Shown: in pieces, positions 9,158 to 18,208 of the stretch
Position numbering within the stretch: the stretch's first letter is position 1
Layout: the number at the start of each line of letters is the position of its first letter
Assembly: GCF_000702945.1 (NCBI RefSeq)
Contig: NZ_JNLE01000003.1
Coordinates: 62,001 to 126,000, forward strand
Reading direction: 5' to 3'
Source of the DNA: Clostridium sp. KNHs205
GTDB taxonomy: Bacteria > Bacillota > Clostridia > Lachnospirales > Lachnospiraceae
Length of the DNA: 64,000 bases
Program-made: the position numbers and the translations under genes
The notes under the pieces: generated by a model
Databases searched by the model: none
Told to the model about the DNA's origin: nothing
What the model saw: only the letters and a program-made list of their open reading frames with translations

Positions 9158-10668
9158 TCTGTTCTCTGCTTTCTGTATTCCAGAGGAGTTAGATCCGTTA
9201 CCTCTTTAAATACCTTGGCAAAATAATTACCGTTGGCATATCCGCATAACTCTGAGATTTCTGAAATCTTGTAATACTCATTTGCCAGCAGGGTCTTCGC
9301 CTTCTCTATCCGGTAATCGCTTAAATACTGTTTTAGGGTTACCTGGGTCTCCTGCTTAAATAATACATTCAGATAAGTGGGAGAAAAGTGGAAATACTCT
9401 GCTATCCGGGTTATACTAAGGTCCGATTCCTTATAATGGTTAGCTATATAGTCCATGACTCCTCTTATGATTCGGCTGTATTTAGACTGATTTTGCTGTA
9501 TACTTTCTATCTTCTCGATCAAAGCCTTCATAAACTCTTCTATTTCTGTCAGGGTCAGGAAACGGTTCATCCGCTGTTCCATGTCTTCTTTGGAATGAAC
9601 ACCGCTTATATAGTCCATCAGATCAGGATACTGACCTGCCATGGAAGCTGCAAAGGAAACCAGGAGGGTCTGTATCTTTTCTTTCCTGTAATACTTTTGC
9701 TTCCTTAAATCAGTAAAGAAAGCAGCGCACCAGTTTTTCAGCTGAAAAGGCTCCTCTGTCAAGACCTTCATGAATTCACCGTAAATCCCTGGTTCTACCC
9801 CTTGTTTTCGAAGGATTTCCTCATCAATCATAAATACTCGTTCTTCTTCCTCATAAAAAGCACAGTTAATAGCCAGCTGAGCGGTCTGATAACTGTTGTA
9901 GATATTCATGATATCGGCAGCATCAAAACCGATTCCCAGTGTTATATCCGGAATGCTTTCCGTCATTTTCCGGTAGAGGGCCTGGAGCTTAGAACTTTCT
10001 TTTCTTCCAAAAGCTATAATTACCAGGTACTTTCCTTCTCCCAGATAATTGCATAAGACCTGTAGCTTGAACTTTCTCCAGAAGTTCAGTATATGACTTT
10101 GAAATTCTTCCGAATTGATACCACTTTTTTTATTCCAGATAATCAGACAGATGTAGTGCTTATCTGTTGGAAAGGCTACTTCATTACAAAGTTTGTACAG
10201 CATTTCCTTGTCGTTATCCTTACACACCAGGGTGTTGGCAAGTTTTTGCTGCTGCAGTTCCTTTCTGTCTGCTTTTAACATGCTTGTCTGCTGTTTTGCT
10301 TTGATATCCTTAGCAGCTTTCTCGATTGCACTCCTTAGAACTGCCAGGTCAATAGGCTTTTCAAGGTAATCAACAGCTGCTAATTGAATGGCACTTTTGA
10401 GATAATCGATTTCCATATATCCGCTCATAAATATGATTTTACTCTGAGGATTCAGCTGTACAAGTTCTGCGGCAAACTGAATACCGTTAAGCTTCGGCAT
10501 CCTGATATCCGTCAGTACGATATCAGGCTTGAACCATTTTGCTACTGCAAGTGCCTCCATACCATTTCTGGCCTGCATCACTTCTCGTATCCCCATACTG
10601 TTCCAATTGATGCTGTCGATTAACCCTTCTCTTGTATAATCTTCATCATCAGCAATCAGAATCTTCAT
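9154..10668 (-). CDS. YesN-family response regulator (REC + AraC HTH)
   Basis: A 504-residue regulator. The N-terminal receiver domain has acidic residues ADDED at 6-10 and the phospho-acceptor Asp54 in VLTDIRMPKLNG. A variable middle region follows, then an AraC/XylS DNA-binding domain at about 400-500 with ITRIAEYFHFSPTYLNVLFK and ISELCGYANGNYFAKVFK as its two helix-turn-helix units. It is the first gene of the pair with the YesM kinase. The leader carries a hairpin directly upstream of GCAGATAGGAGG, a module shared with two other genes in the window. Confidence 0.93.
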   Translation of the reverse strand: MKILIADDEDYTREGLIDSINWNSMGIREVMQARNGMEALAVAKWFKPDIVLTDIRMPKLNGIQFAAELVQLNPQSKIIFMSGYMEIDYLKSAIQLAAVDYLEKPIDLAVLRSAIEKAAKDIKAKQQTSMLKADRKELQQQKLANTLVCKDNDKEMLYKLCNEVAFPTDKHYICLIIWNKKSGINSEEFQSHILNFWRKFKLQVLCNYLGEGKYLVIIAFGRKESSKLQALYRKMTESIPDITLGIGFDAADIMNIYNSYQTAQLAINCAFYEEEERVFMIDEEILRKQGVEPGIYGEFMKVLTEEPFQLKNWCAAFFTDLRKQKYYRKEKIQTLLVSFAASMAGQYPDLMDYISGVHSKEDMEQRMNRFLTLTEIEEFMKALIEKIESIQQNQSKYSRIIRGVMDYIANHYKESDLSITRIAEYFHFSPTYLNVLFKQETQVTLKQYLSDYRIEKAKTLLANEYYKISEISELCGYANGNYFAKVFKEVTDLTPLEYRKQRTE

Positions 10669-10927
10669 AAAAACCTCCTATCTGCGCGTATCAGCACACT
10701 TTTAAAACCAAATGCCGCCTCTCTAAACCCCCCGTCAATAATTCTGTCAAATGAGCTGCAGAACTAAAATGTATATCGTTGTACACCAAATAAGCTTTTA
10801 TACAGACAAAGGATAAAAGCTTTTAGTTTATATTATAGCTCATTAATGGCAACAGATACTATGGTAAAAAATCCAGAATTCCAGCAAAAAAAGAAACTGA
10901 CCTTTTGACAATCAAATTCCATTACCT
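10669..10927 (-). promoter_or_regulatory. Leader and promoter region of the response-regulator gene
   Basis: Next to the start codon at about 10675-10697 the minus strand reads GTGTGCTGATACGC (4-bp stem) and then GCAGATAGGAGG, matching leaders at 34.37 kb and 25.81 kb. A perfect 10-bp inverted repeat AAGCTTTTAT/ATAAAAGCTT lies at 10792-10822. A TATAAT box on the minus strand at 10832-10837 is a plausible -10, with no good -35. Confidence 0.5.
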
Positions 10928-10966
10928 GAAAAATCCTCCGGCTGTATAGGTTCCGGAGGATTTTGA
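10928..10966 (-). terminator. Terminator of the GH50-like gene
   Basis: A perfect 11-bp GC-rich stem, AAATCCTCCGG/CCGGAGGATTT, is followed on the minus strand by TTTTTC, 30 bp after the stop codon at 10996. Confidence 0.85.
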
Positions 10967-10995
10967 ATAAATACTATGATATTAAAAGAAAACCT

Positions 10996-13005
10996 TTAAT
11001 ACCCTATCATAGGTATGGCTACAGGGCTTCTGTCATAGGCCTCTGCCTCATTATTCCTTACCTTATAAAGTACCTTCGCAGTTTCATACGCTGCCTCCAT
11101 TAACTCCTTATGGGGCTGCATACAGATATCTACCATTCCGATCTGATAGTTCTCACCATCGTATCTGCCAAGACAGAACTGGTCATTGAACTGGAACCAA
11201 TGAGCGCCTACACCGTAAGGATGGGCAGCCACTTTTTCTACGAAATGTCTCAGCATAATACCTCTTTCCTCCTGATTCTTAACCCCCTTCAGCCCGGTTG
11301 CGGTAAGTCCTCTGTCCAGTGCTCCGCAGTGGAATTCGCCAAGCAGGATGGGCAGATCAACCCCTGCATTTTTCACAAAATCCATATCCCTTGTAGGGTC
11401 AAAGTCATAGCAGTTGATGGAAAATACATCGAAATACTCCCAGCCGGCCATCATATCAATATTATAAGCTTTGGACCAGCGAAGCCCCAGGTTTAGGTGA
11501 TTCTTATCTATAGCACGGCAGGCAAGGGCGGGTACTCTTATATATTCCCTGATAAGGTGTACGGAGAAGCTTCTGATATCCTCCGCTGATTTCGGATAGA
11601 CCTCAGAGCACTTCTTAATGGGACTTTCGAAAGCCTTAAAATCAGCAAAGCTGGTTTCCCAGGCTTGGTTCAGGGCTTCTATGGTTTTGTAGGTATCCTG
11701 CAGGTACTTTATCAATCCTTTCTTGCAATAGGTAGATGCCGGATTGTAGAGCACCTCATCGGCTATTGCCAGCCCTTCTACAAAGTTGAATTCAGGTTCA
11801 TTCCTAAGAAAATACCCAATAAGCCAGGGATCCTCTTTCCATTCCAAGAGCTTCTTTGCATAAATCTCTGATTTCTCCTGATATTCTGGTGAAAGTACGT
11901 CCGGAAAATCTCTGAAGATCAGTGTATCTGTACCAGGAAAACCTGGCAGCTCCCTGACATAGGGAAGCTTGCTTCTTCCATTGTTGACACATAATCCCGG
12001 GAAATTCCCCTGAGAATTCAATCCATTTTTCATAAGGATATGATGAGCGATTTCCTCCCACTTTTCCTTCCAGTTCTCTCCGTATGCTCTTTTCAGATTA
12101 AGAGCAGTAAAACTGGTCATCTTATAACTGTCTAAGGGCATATAGGCAGTTCTTCTCCTGGCTCCCTTTCTATAAAAAGCCTTGTATTCTGCATCTTCTT
12201 CCTCCGGCAGCCAGTCACAAACCTGTTCGAAATTATCAATACGGCACTGGTCTCCGGCACCGGTCAGGCAGGGTCCGAAAGAGAAATAATCACAACCTTC
12301 CGGATCTGTAAGGTGCCACCTTCCGTCAGCGGTCTTATGGGTACTAAAATAACCGGTACCCTCCTTTAATTTGCGGCTGCGGTCACCGCCCCAGCTGTTC
12401 CACTCTGTGAAAGGATACTCTGCCTTTCCTTCATTTTCCTTTAAACGGGACTTTAATTCTTCCAGTGAATGAATTTTCCCAGGCCATTCTTTTTCTTTCC
12501 ATTGACCGAATTCATCTACGACTTTCTTATCCGGTATCGGAAACTCCTCCGGCTTTTCATCGGTTAAAATGAAATTTTCCAATCGAACCTTCACATTGTG
12601 ATAGGTTTTTTCAACACCCAGCTCGATTCTTTCCACTTCTCTTAACTCTGTGCGCTGTCCGTGAATAACAAGCTTTAATAATCCCGGTGTCCTGTTCGTA
12701 TAGATTGTACTGTTATCCAGCCAGTTAAGATCCAGGCATACTCTTGTCTTAAAACCAGGCAGCAATCCAAACCGCATCAGAATCTGTTCCTTCTCAGAAC
12801 CGGGTACAAAGAAACGCAGCATCATGGCCGCAGAATGCTCTTCTAAGACTTCTATATCACCTACAATGTATCTTTTTCCTGCTTCCTTTACCTCAGATAG
12901 CGTTATGCCACCCCCTGCTGCCGCATATTCAACTGTACATGAGTTCTGTTCCTGCGTAAGAAAGACAGCATCTCTGCCCGATGACTTCATAAAATTAATT
13001 TTCAT
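10996..13005 (-). CDS. GH50-like clan GH-A beta-glycosidase (agarase/beta-galactosidase type)
   Basis: A 669-residue cytoplasmic enzyme. About 200 residues of beta-sandwich-like N-terminus precede a TIM barrel. The C-terminal part carries the GH50 hallmark LLGEFHCGALDRG (nucleophile candidate Glu557) and later GAHWFQFNDQFCLGR and YQIGMVDIC; the acid/base candidate is Glu403 in FLRNEPEF. GH50 enzymes act on agarose-type beta-galactosidic linkages; the exact substrate in a gut or soil Firmicute is unclear and it may hydrolyse another beta-galactoside. There is no signal peptide. It is monocistronic, ends in a strong terminator, and is divergent from an AraC regulator that probably controls it. 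Confidence 0.75.
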   Translation of the reverse strand: MKINFMKSSGRDAVFLTQEQNSCTVEYAAAGGGITLSEVKEAGKRYIVGDIEVLEEHSAAMMLRFFVPGSEKEQILMRFGLLPGFKTRVCLDLNWLDNSTIYTNRTPGLLKLVIHGQRTELREVERIELGVEKTYHNVKVRLENFILTDEKPEEFPIPDKKVVDEFGQWKEKEWPGKIHSLEELKSRLKENEGKAEYPFTEWNSWGGDRSRKLKEGTGYFSTHKTADGRWHLTDPEGCDYFSFGPCLTGAGDQCRIDNFEQVCDWLPEEEDAEYKAFYRKGARRRTAYMPLDSYKMTSFTALNLKRAYGENWKEKWEEIAHHILMKNGLNSQGNFPGLCVNNGRSKLPYVRELPGFPGTDTLIFRDFPDVLSPEYQEKSEIYAKKLLEWKEDPWLIGYFLRNEPEFNFVEGLAIADEVLYNPASTYCKKGLIKYLQDTYKTIEALNQAWETSFADFKAFESPIKKCSEVYPKSAEDIRSFSVHLIREYIRVPALACRAIDKNHLNLGLRWSKAYNIDMMAGWEYFDVFSINCYDFDPTRDMDFVKNAGVDLPILLGEFHCGALDRGLTATGLKGVKNQEERGIMLRHFVEKVAAHPYGVGAHWFQFNDQFCLGRYDGENYQIGMVDICMQPHKELMEAAYETAKVLYKVRNNEAEAYDRSPVAIPMIGY

Positions 13006-13376
13006 TTCCTTCTCTCCTATTCCTTTTGTTTTTATCTGTCAATTCTCTTATTTTTGTGCATTTCATTTAAATTAGTTTTTCCCTTTCAGGAATAACAATG
13101 CTTGCTGCTTCACACTATTATGCCAACACTCTTTCCCGCCTTGGCACGCTCCACTCATAAGTAGAAATTGCTTTCTGATTTCCACACTATATACTTTAAT
13201 AATAAACCGAATGCCCAGGAAGACAATGTAAAATTCCAGTATCTTTTTGTAAACAGGCGACTTATGATTACCATAAGACCGTTAACTTCCTTGAAAAATT
13301 AAAAATTATCGACTATACTATCCTTAAGGACCAGATTTAAATATTTTGCAGACTATTAGAAAGGCATGGTTAAAAC
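13006..13376. other. Divergent intergenic region (GH50-like gene / AraC gene)
   Basis: No ORF recognised. It separates the divergent GH50-like gene and its probable AraC regulator and should hold both promoters. The AraC-side promoter is listed separately at 13291-13319. A CTTATG/CATAAG inverted repeat at 13261-13277 lies just upstream of it and is a possible operator half-site pair. Confidence 0.45.
13291..13319 (+). promoter_or_regulatory. Sigma-A-type promoter of the AraC gene
   Basis: TTGAAA (13291-13296), a 17-bp spacer and TATACT (13314-13319), 58 bp upstream of the AraC start codon. Confidence 0.7.
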
Positions 13377-14297
13377 ATGGATAATATGCTCTATTACCGA
13401 ATGGACAGCGGTTATCTGCCACGAGTAAGATATATCGATCAGGTAACAGTAAAACCTCCCCATGTCCATATGCGAAGAAAAACAGAAGAATTTATTCTGT
13501 ATTATATAATTTCCGGAGAAATGTATATTAATGAAGGGAACAGAAGTTATATTTTACGAACGGATGATATGCTGATACTTGACCCTGCCCTGGAACATTA
13601 CGGCACGAAAACCGCTGAATGCACCTACTTCTATATTCATTTTTATCACGATGAGATGAAAGAGCACCAGGAGGAGAAGGAAGTTATTAAAAAATTACTG
13701 AAGGATCACAGGCTTACCTCTTTAAAAACCCATGAATGCGAGATAAACGAGCGCAGGATTCATGATATTATCCTGCCAAAATATTATCATATCAATCAGC
13801 CTGCTGCCTCCTCAGCACTTATTGAGCTGCTCTATCAATTAAGAGAATCACATCACAATCACCTGGAGTATTTTCAATTAAAGACCAGCAGCCTTTTTCT
13901 GGAGTTTATGATAGCCTTGTCAAGGGAGCTGACCTCTGGTTTTCTATACAGTGATAACAGCCTTTCAGCCACCAGATCCACCCGAATGATCTATGATTTG
14001 CTTGCTTTTTTCCAGGATAATTATGCTTCTGAAATATCCAGTAAAAGCATTGAGGAGAAGTTAGGCTGTAATTTCGATCACATCAACCGGATGTTTAAGA
14101 AAGCCACGGGAACAACTATTTTTGCTTACCTGAACGAGCTGCGAATCTCCAAATCTAAGCATTTGCTCTCAGACGGTTCCGGTAAGATTTCCGAAGTAGC
14201 GGAAAAGACCGGTTTCCGTGATGTTTATTATTTTTCAAAGGTTTTTAAAAAATATACCGGAATTACTCCCGGCGCTTACTCAAGAAAAATCAACTGA
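13377..14297 (+). CDS. AraC-family transcriptional regulator
   Basis: A 306-residue protein with an N-terminal cupin-type sugar-binding domain (HVHMRRKTEEFILYYIISGE near 27-46) and a C-terminal AraC DNA-binding domain at about 205-305. The latter holds SSKSIEEKLGCNFDHINRMF and ISEVAEKTGFRDVYYFSKVF, followed by the closing signature YTGITPGAYSR. It is divergent from the GH50-like gene, which it probably activates in response to an imported sugar. Its own promoter is a good sigma-A match at 13291-13319. Confidence 0.9.
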   Translation: MDNMLYYRMDSGYLPRVRYIDQVTVKPPHVHMRRKTEEFILYYIISGEMYINEGNRSYILRTDDMLILDPALEHYGTKTAECTYFYIHFYHDEMKEHQEEKEVIKKLLKDHRLTSLKTHECEINERRIHDIILPKYYHINQPAASSALIELLYQLRESHHNHLEYFQLKTSSLFLEFMIALSRELTSGFLYSDNSLSATRSTRMIYDLLAFFQDNYASEISSKSIEEKLGCNFDHINRMFKKATGTTIFAYLNELRISKSKHLLSDGSGKISEVAEKTGFRDVYYFSKVFKKYTGITPGAYSRKIN

Positions 14298-14449
14298 CAT
14301 AATATTTCACAGTCAGGTAATTTATTCTCCTTTTCACACAGAATATTTCAATTGCGTTAAACAAACAATACTACCGGAGAATGAAATAACAACATAGGTT
14401 TCATTCTTCTGAGTTTTTAACCTATTACCATTATCAAAGGAGACTGACT

Positions 14450-14641
14450 ATGGATAAGAAGCGTGCTTCGGAAATTGCCCATTTACCAGAAATGGTTCAT
14501 GTAACCTGTAACGGAGAGGCTGTTTATATTGAAAATGTAAATCCCAATAAAGATATGTGCAGCATCCATACCTTAAGCAACCCAGGAAACAGCCGGGAAG
14601 TCCATGTTACCCAGTTAGTTGAATCAGAAAGCTCCAGATAA
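14450..14641 (+). CDS. sspH: H-type small acid-soluble spore protein
   Basis: A 63-residue protein beginning MDKKRASEIAHLPEMVHVT, then NGEAVYIENV and SREVHVTQLVE. This matches the SspH family (minor small acid-soluble spore proteins made in the forespore). The start follows AAAGGAG. Its presence says the organism forms endospores. It is monocistronic with its own Rho-independent terminator. I did not find a clear sigma-F or sigma-G promoter. Confidence 0.9.
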   Translation: MDKKRASEIAHLPEMVHVTCNGEAVYIENVNPNKDMCSIHTLSNPGNSREVHVTQLVESESSR

Positions 14642-14645
14642 TAAC

Positions 14646-14699
14646 AAGGACTTGTACCGGCAGCCAATATGTCATAGCCTGCTGATGCAAGTCCTTTTT
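14646..14699 (+). terminator. Terminator of sspH
   Basis: AAGGACTTG at 14646-14654 pairs with CAAGTCCTT at 14688-14696, with a secondary GCAG/CTGC stem inside the loop, and runs into TTTTT. Confidence 0.85.
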
Positions 14700-14728
14700 C
14701 GCAAATCTTTTTTACTGTTTGAAGCTCT

Positions 14729-14944
14729 TTAATGTGCGATATCAACTACTTTATAGCCGTTATTTTGTAAATGGTTGTTAATTTCCTGGGCAGAGGTCTG
14801 TTCATCATAGTTAACCTCCAGATAATCCTGACCTTCGCTTAAGAACACATTCCGGACACCAACGATGCCTTCCAGCTGACTTTTGACTCTATCCTGTGTT
14901 TCATTGAACTGAAGTCCTTCAATGGTAAGCCTTACATTTTCCAT
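14729..14944 (-). CDS. HMA-fold (heavy-metal-associated-like) small protein without CxxC
   Basis: A 71-residue protein with the beta-alpha-beta-beta-alpha-beta pattern of HMA domains: RLTIEGLQF, a helix, GVRNVFLSEGQDYLEVNYDE, then a helix and NGYKVVDIAH. It has no cysteine at all, so the usual CxxC metal site is missing and copper carriage is unlikely; it may be a regulatory or adaptor version of the fold. The ATG at 14944 follows GGAAAGGA at about 7 nt, better than the upstream ATG at 14971. It is convergent with sspH and divergent from the ABC exporter. Confidence 0.65.
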   Translation of the reverse strand: MENVRLTIEGLQFNETQDRVKSQLEGIVGVRNVFLSEGQDYLEVNYDEQTSAQEINNHLQNNGYKVVDIAH

Positions 14945-15193
14945 CTGACGTTCCTTTCCTGCTCTATACATGTGCTGGCTTGATAAATACTATTGGCTGC
15001 TTATCTTTTATTGTATTGTGCAGTACTAGTATCTGCGTCAGACGGTCTTTTATTCTCTGGTGATTTTTGTATAACGGTTGATGTATTTTTTTATAATATC
15101 CTTTTTTACTAAATGAAAGATAATACATTTTCATCCCCTGTCAACAGTGCTATGATAACCAATATATTACTAAACGGAAGGATGAAATTACAT

Positions 15194-16996
15194 ATGTCAG
15201 AGGGAGCAGAGTGTCCTAATTCAGACAATACCAAGAAACCAGGGCCTTTTATAAGATTTCTGCATTACGTTAAGCCTTACACCTGGCTGATTGTCATCGG
15301 TGCTATCGGAGGTATTATTAAATTTACCGTCCCGCTTATATTCCCACGAATAATGCAGCATTTTATTGATGATGTATTCAGTTCTGCCAGTGTGCTGACC
15401 TCTGCAGAGAAGATGCACCAATTAAACTACTGGACCTTAATCATTATCGGAATCTATACTTTTATCTGGATTCCCGGAACTTATGTCAGACACTTCTTTA
15501 CTTCTAAAGCAGGCAATCAGGTTACCTTTGCCTTACGGTATGATCTGTATAAACATATGCAGAGAATGTCCGCTTCTTATTACAGCAAACACCATTCAGG
15601 CGGAATCGTATCCGTATTAATGAATGATATTGCCTTGGTATCAAATCTTGTGGGAAATGCCCTGACCAATATCTGGATGGATGGTATACTGGTTATTGCC
15701 TTATTATTCATAATGCTTCGCATGGACTGGGTGCTTACCCTGGCCTCACTCTCTATCTTTCCCTTTTATCTCTTTATCAGTAAGAAAATTGGCCGAAGGG
15801 TTAAGCGTAACAGCCATATGGTTCAGGATGAGACCGAAGAAATGTCAGCTCATGTACAGGAAAAAGTAGGCGGTTATTCCGTCGTGCAGGCCTTTACCCA
15901 GGAAGCCTACGAAAGAAAGCGTTTCCGCAAAGAAGCCACCAAGTTGCTGAACTTTCAGTTACAGAGCGGAATGTTAGCTTCGTTAAATACAACCATTACC
16001 GGTTATCTGACAGCTCTTGCTCCTATTGTGGTAATATGGGTAGGCTGCCAGAGAGTTAACAGCGGTGTCCTTACAATCGGTGAGTTAATTACCTTTTATG
16101 CCTATCTGGGTAATTTCTACCTGCCTATTAACCGCTTTGCCGAATTAAACGTAGTATTTTCTACCTCAATGGCAGCTCTTGAACGTGTACTTCATGTTAT
16201 GGATCAGACTCCGGATATTGTTGACAGCCCGGACGCAGTAGAATGCGCGGATATAAACGGTGAAATTGAACTTAAGAACATTTGCTTTTGCTATGAAGAA
16301 AACGAGCAGATTATCAAGAATATGAGCCTTATCATTCACGCCGGTGAACGTATTGCCTTAGTGGGTGCCAGCGGCTCCGGTAAGTCTACTTTGGTTTCTT
16401 TGATTCCCAGATTTTACGATGTACACTGTGGAAGTGTATGCTTAGACGGAAAAAATTTAAAAGACTATAAAACGAACTCCCTAAGGCAACAGGTGGGTAT
16501 TGTACCCCAGGAAACCATTCTGTTCAGTGGCTCTATCAGAGAAAATATTCTCTACGGTAATCCCAAGGCTTCCGATGAAGATATTATTGCTGCTGCCAAA
16601 GCTGCCAATGCCTATGATTTTATACAGGCAATGCCGGAAGGCTTTAACACCGTTCTCGGTGAGAGAGGTGCCAAGCTATCCGGCGGGCAGAAACAGCGTA
16701 TTGCAATTGCCAGGGTATTTATTAAGAATCCCAAGATTCTCATACTGGATGAAGCCACCTCTGCTCTGGATTCCCAGTCGGAGAAATTAATACAGGAGGC
16801 TCTCGACCGTCTTATGGTCGGCCGCACCACCATCCTTATTGCTCACCGTTTATCCACTGTAGTAAATGCAGATGAAATTGTTGTCATGAATAAGGGAAAA
16901 ATCATAGAGAAAGGCAGCCATATTCAGCTCCTTGCTCAAAACGGAGCTTATGCAAGACTCTACCACACCCAGTTTGATGAGGCTATTGGTGAATAA
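15194..16996 (+). CDS. ABC exporter, fused permease/ATPase (MsbA/BmrA-like)
   Basis: A 600-residue half-transporter. Six membrane helices in the first about 330 residues are followed by an ATPase with GASGSGKST (Walker A), LSGGQKQR (signature), ILILDEATSALD (Walker B) and the IAHRLST H-loop. It would homodimerise to export lipids, drugs or peptides. An open frame extends back to 15113, but the only ribosome site nearby is CGGAAGGA (15175-15182), about 11 nt before the ATG at 15194, so that start is preferred. The stop codon is part of a tandem 18-19 bp repeat (16988-17042). It is convergent with the ABC-2 operon. Confidence 0.9.
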   Translation: MSEGAECPNSDNTKKPGPFIRFLHYVKPYTWLIVIGAIGGIIKFTVPLIFPRIMQHFIDDVFSSASVLTSAEKMHQLNYWTLIIIGIYTFIWIPGTYVRHFFTSKAGNQVTFALRYDLYKHMQRMSASYYSKHHSGGIVSVLMNDIALVSNLVGNALTNIWMDGILVIALLFIMLRMDWVLTLASLSIFPFYLFISKKIGRRVKRNSHMVQDETEEMSAHVQEKVGGYSVVQAFTQEAYERKRFRKEATKLLNFQLQSGMLASLNTTITGYLTALAPIVVIWVGCQRVNSGVLTIGELITFYAYLGNFYLPINRFAELNVVFSTSMAALERVLHVMDQTPDIVDSPDAVECADINGEIELKNICFCYEENEQIIKNMSLIIHAGERIALVGASGSGKSTLVSLIPRFYDVHCGSVCLDGKNLKDYKTNSLRQQVGIVPQETILFSGSIRENILYGNPKASDEDIIAAAKAANAYDFIQAMPEGFNTVLGERGAKLSGGQKQRIAIARVFIKNPKILILDEATSALDSQSEKLIQEALDRLMVGRTTILIAHRLSTVVNADEIVVMNKGKIIEKGSHIQLLAQNGAYARLYHTQFDEAIGE

Positions 16997-17042
16997 CCGT
17001 AAAATCGGTGAATAACCGCAAGATGGTGAATAACTGTAAAGT
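16988..17042 (+). repeat. Triplicated 18-19 bp repeat spanning the exporter stop codon
   Basis: Three head-to-tail units of consensus GGTGAATAACYGYAARAT start at 16988, 17007 and 17025. The first contains the last codons and the TAA stop of the exporter gene; the other two follow it as non-coding copies. Confidence 0.85.
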
Positions 17043-17050
17043 ATAAGGAG

Positions 17051-18208
17051 CTACTGTGCAAGCTTTCTGGAATGGGATACCCCAATGGCTGCTGCGAATA
17101 TAACAACAGCAATAACAGCCTGAATACCGAAATTTCGAAATATCAGGTTGTACTGTTCCCCTGAACTGTTAAAAGAATCAATGGTCTGATTTGTCACTAC
17201 ATACCAGTAAGTAGGCAGTAGCTTTGAGAACCTTAATACACTCTTACTCATATATTCTAACGGAACAAATATTCCGCCGAGGAAGCTGAGTCCCAAACCG
17301 ATAATATTGGAGGCCATATTAAGGGCACTGGAGGTTTTAACAAAAAAGCTGACAAGGTAGGTCAGACTCATTGCCACCATTAAAAATACCAGACTGTTTG
17401 CTAAATATAATACTCCTCTTATGCCAGTCAGCTCCTCTCTATAGATAAACAGGGACAGGAGTACAAAAGCAGCCCAGCAGGCAAAACCAAAAAGCAGACC
17501 GGCAGATATCAAAGCGGCATTCCTGCTTCTCTCTGACAAGGCGGAACACTTGATTCTCCAATCCAGGTCTTTCTTTCGGAAATTCATAAGGATTCCGCCA
17601 AGTCCATTTATCAGCATGCAGATAAGTACATAGGGAATATAGGTATAAAAATAATAGGCCTTGCTCTTTTCTGCCTCTTTTCCTTCCACCTTTAGGAGGG
17701 TTACCTCTGCAGAAATAGAAACAGTATCCAGTGCTTTTGCCGCCGCCTCTTCTATACTGAAGCCTCCGGCGGTATAGGCACTTAGTACGGACAGATATTG
17801 ATTAATCTTGTCATCCAGTAACTTTCCGCTTACACTGTCCGGAACTTTTACATTCTCCACAACACCTTCAAAGCTGCCGGATTTTATCTTCTCCTCAAAA
17901 CCTTCTTTTATAATCAGAACATATTCTATATTCCGGTAAAAAAGCTCATCTGTTATGGAATCTTTATCGTTTTTAATTGTTCTCAGCTCTTGGGTCTTAT
18001 CAAGATATTCATACAGGCTTTTGCTCAATACGGTATTATCTTCATCAAATACTGCCATCTTTACCTTTGAATCATTATACACTACCTCCGTTTGTTTCTT
18101 GCCATTACCGGAGAGTAACAGCGATAATGCCAGGAAGATAATGAAATATATTATGATGCTTGGCATCTCTTTTCTCAAGTTTATAAAAAAGGCCTTAAAT
18201 ACTTGCAT
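17051..18208 (-). CDS. ABC-2 type permease (second of pair)
   Basis: A 385-residue membrane protein of the ABC-2/YhgE-like exporter permease type: one N-terminal helix (about 15-33), a large extracytoplasmic region to about 190, then five to six helices to the C-terminus. It overlaps the end of the first permease gene by 14 bp, so the two are coupled and probably form a heterodimer with the ATPase encoded at 19441. Substrate unknown; peptide antibiotic or lipid export are typical roles. Confidence 0.85.
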   Translation of the reverse strand: MQVFKAFFINLRKEMPSIIIYFIIFLALSLLLSGNGKKQTEVVYNDSKVKMAVFDEDNTVLSKSLYEYLDKTQELRTIKNDKDSITDELFYRNIEYVLIIKEGFEEKIKSGSFEGVVENVKVPDSVSGKLLDDKINQYLSVLSAYTAGGFSIEEAAAKALDTVSISAEVTLLKVEGKEAEKSKAYYFYTYIPYVLICMLINGLGGILMNFRKKDLDWRIKCSALSERSRNAALISAGLLFGFACWAAFVLLSLFIYREELTGIRGVLYLANSLVFLMVAMSLTYLVSFFVKTSSALNMASNIIGLGLSFLGGIFVPLEYMSKSVLRFSKLLPTYWYVVTNQTIDSFNSSGEQYNLIFRNFGIQAVIAVVIFAAAIGVSHSRKLAQ

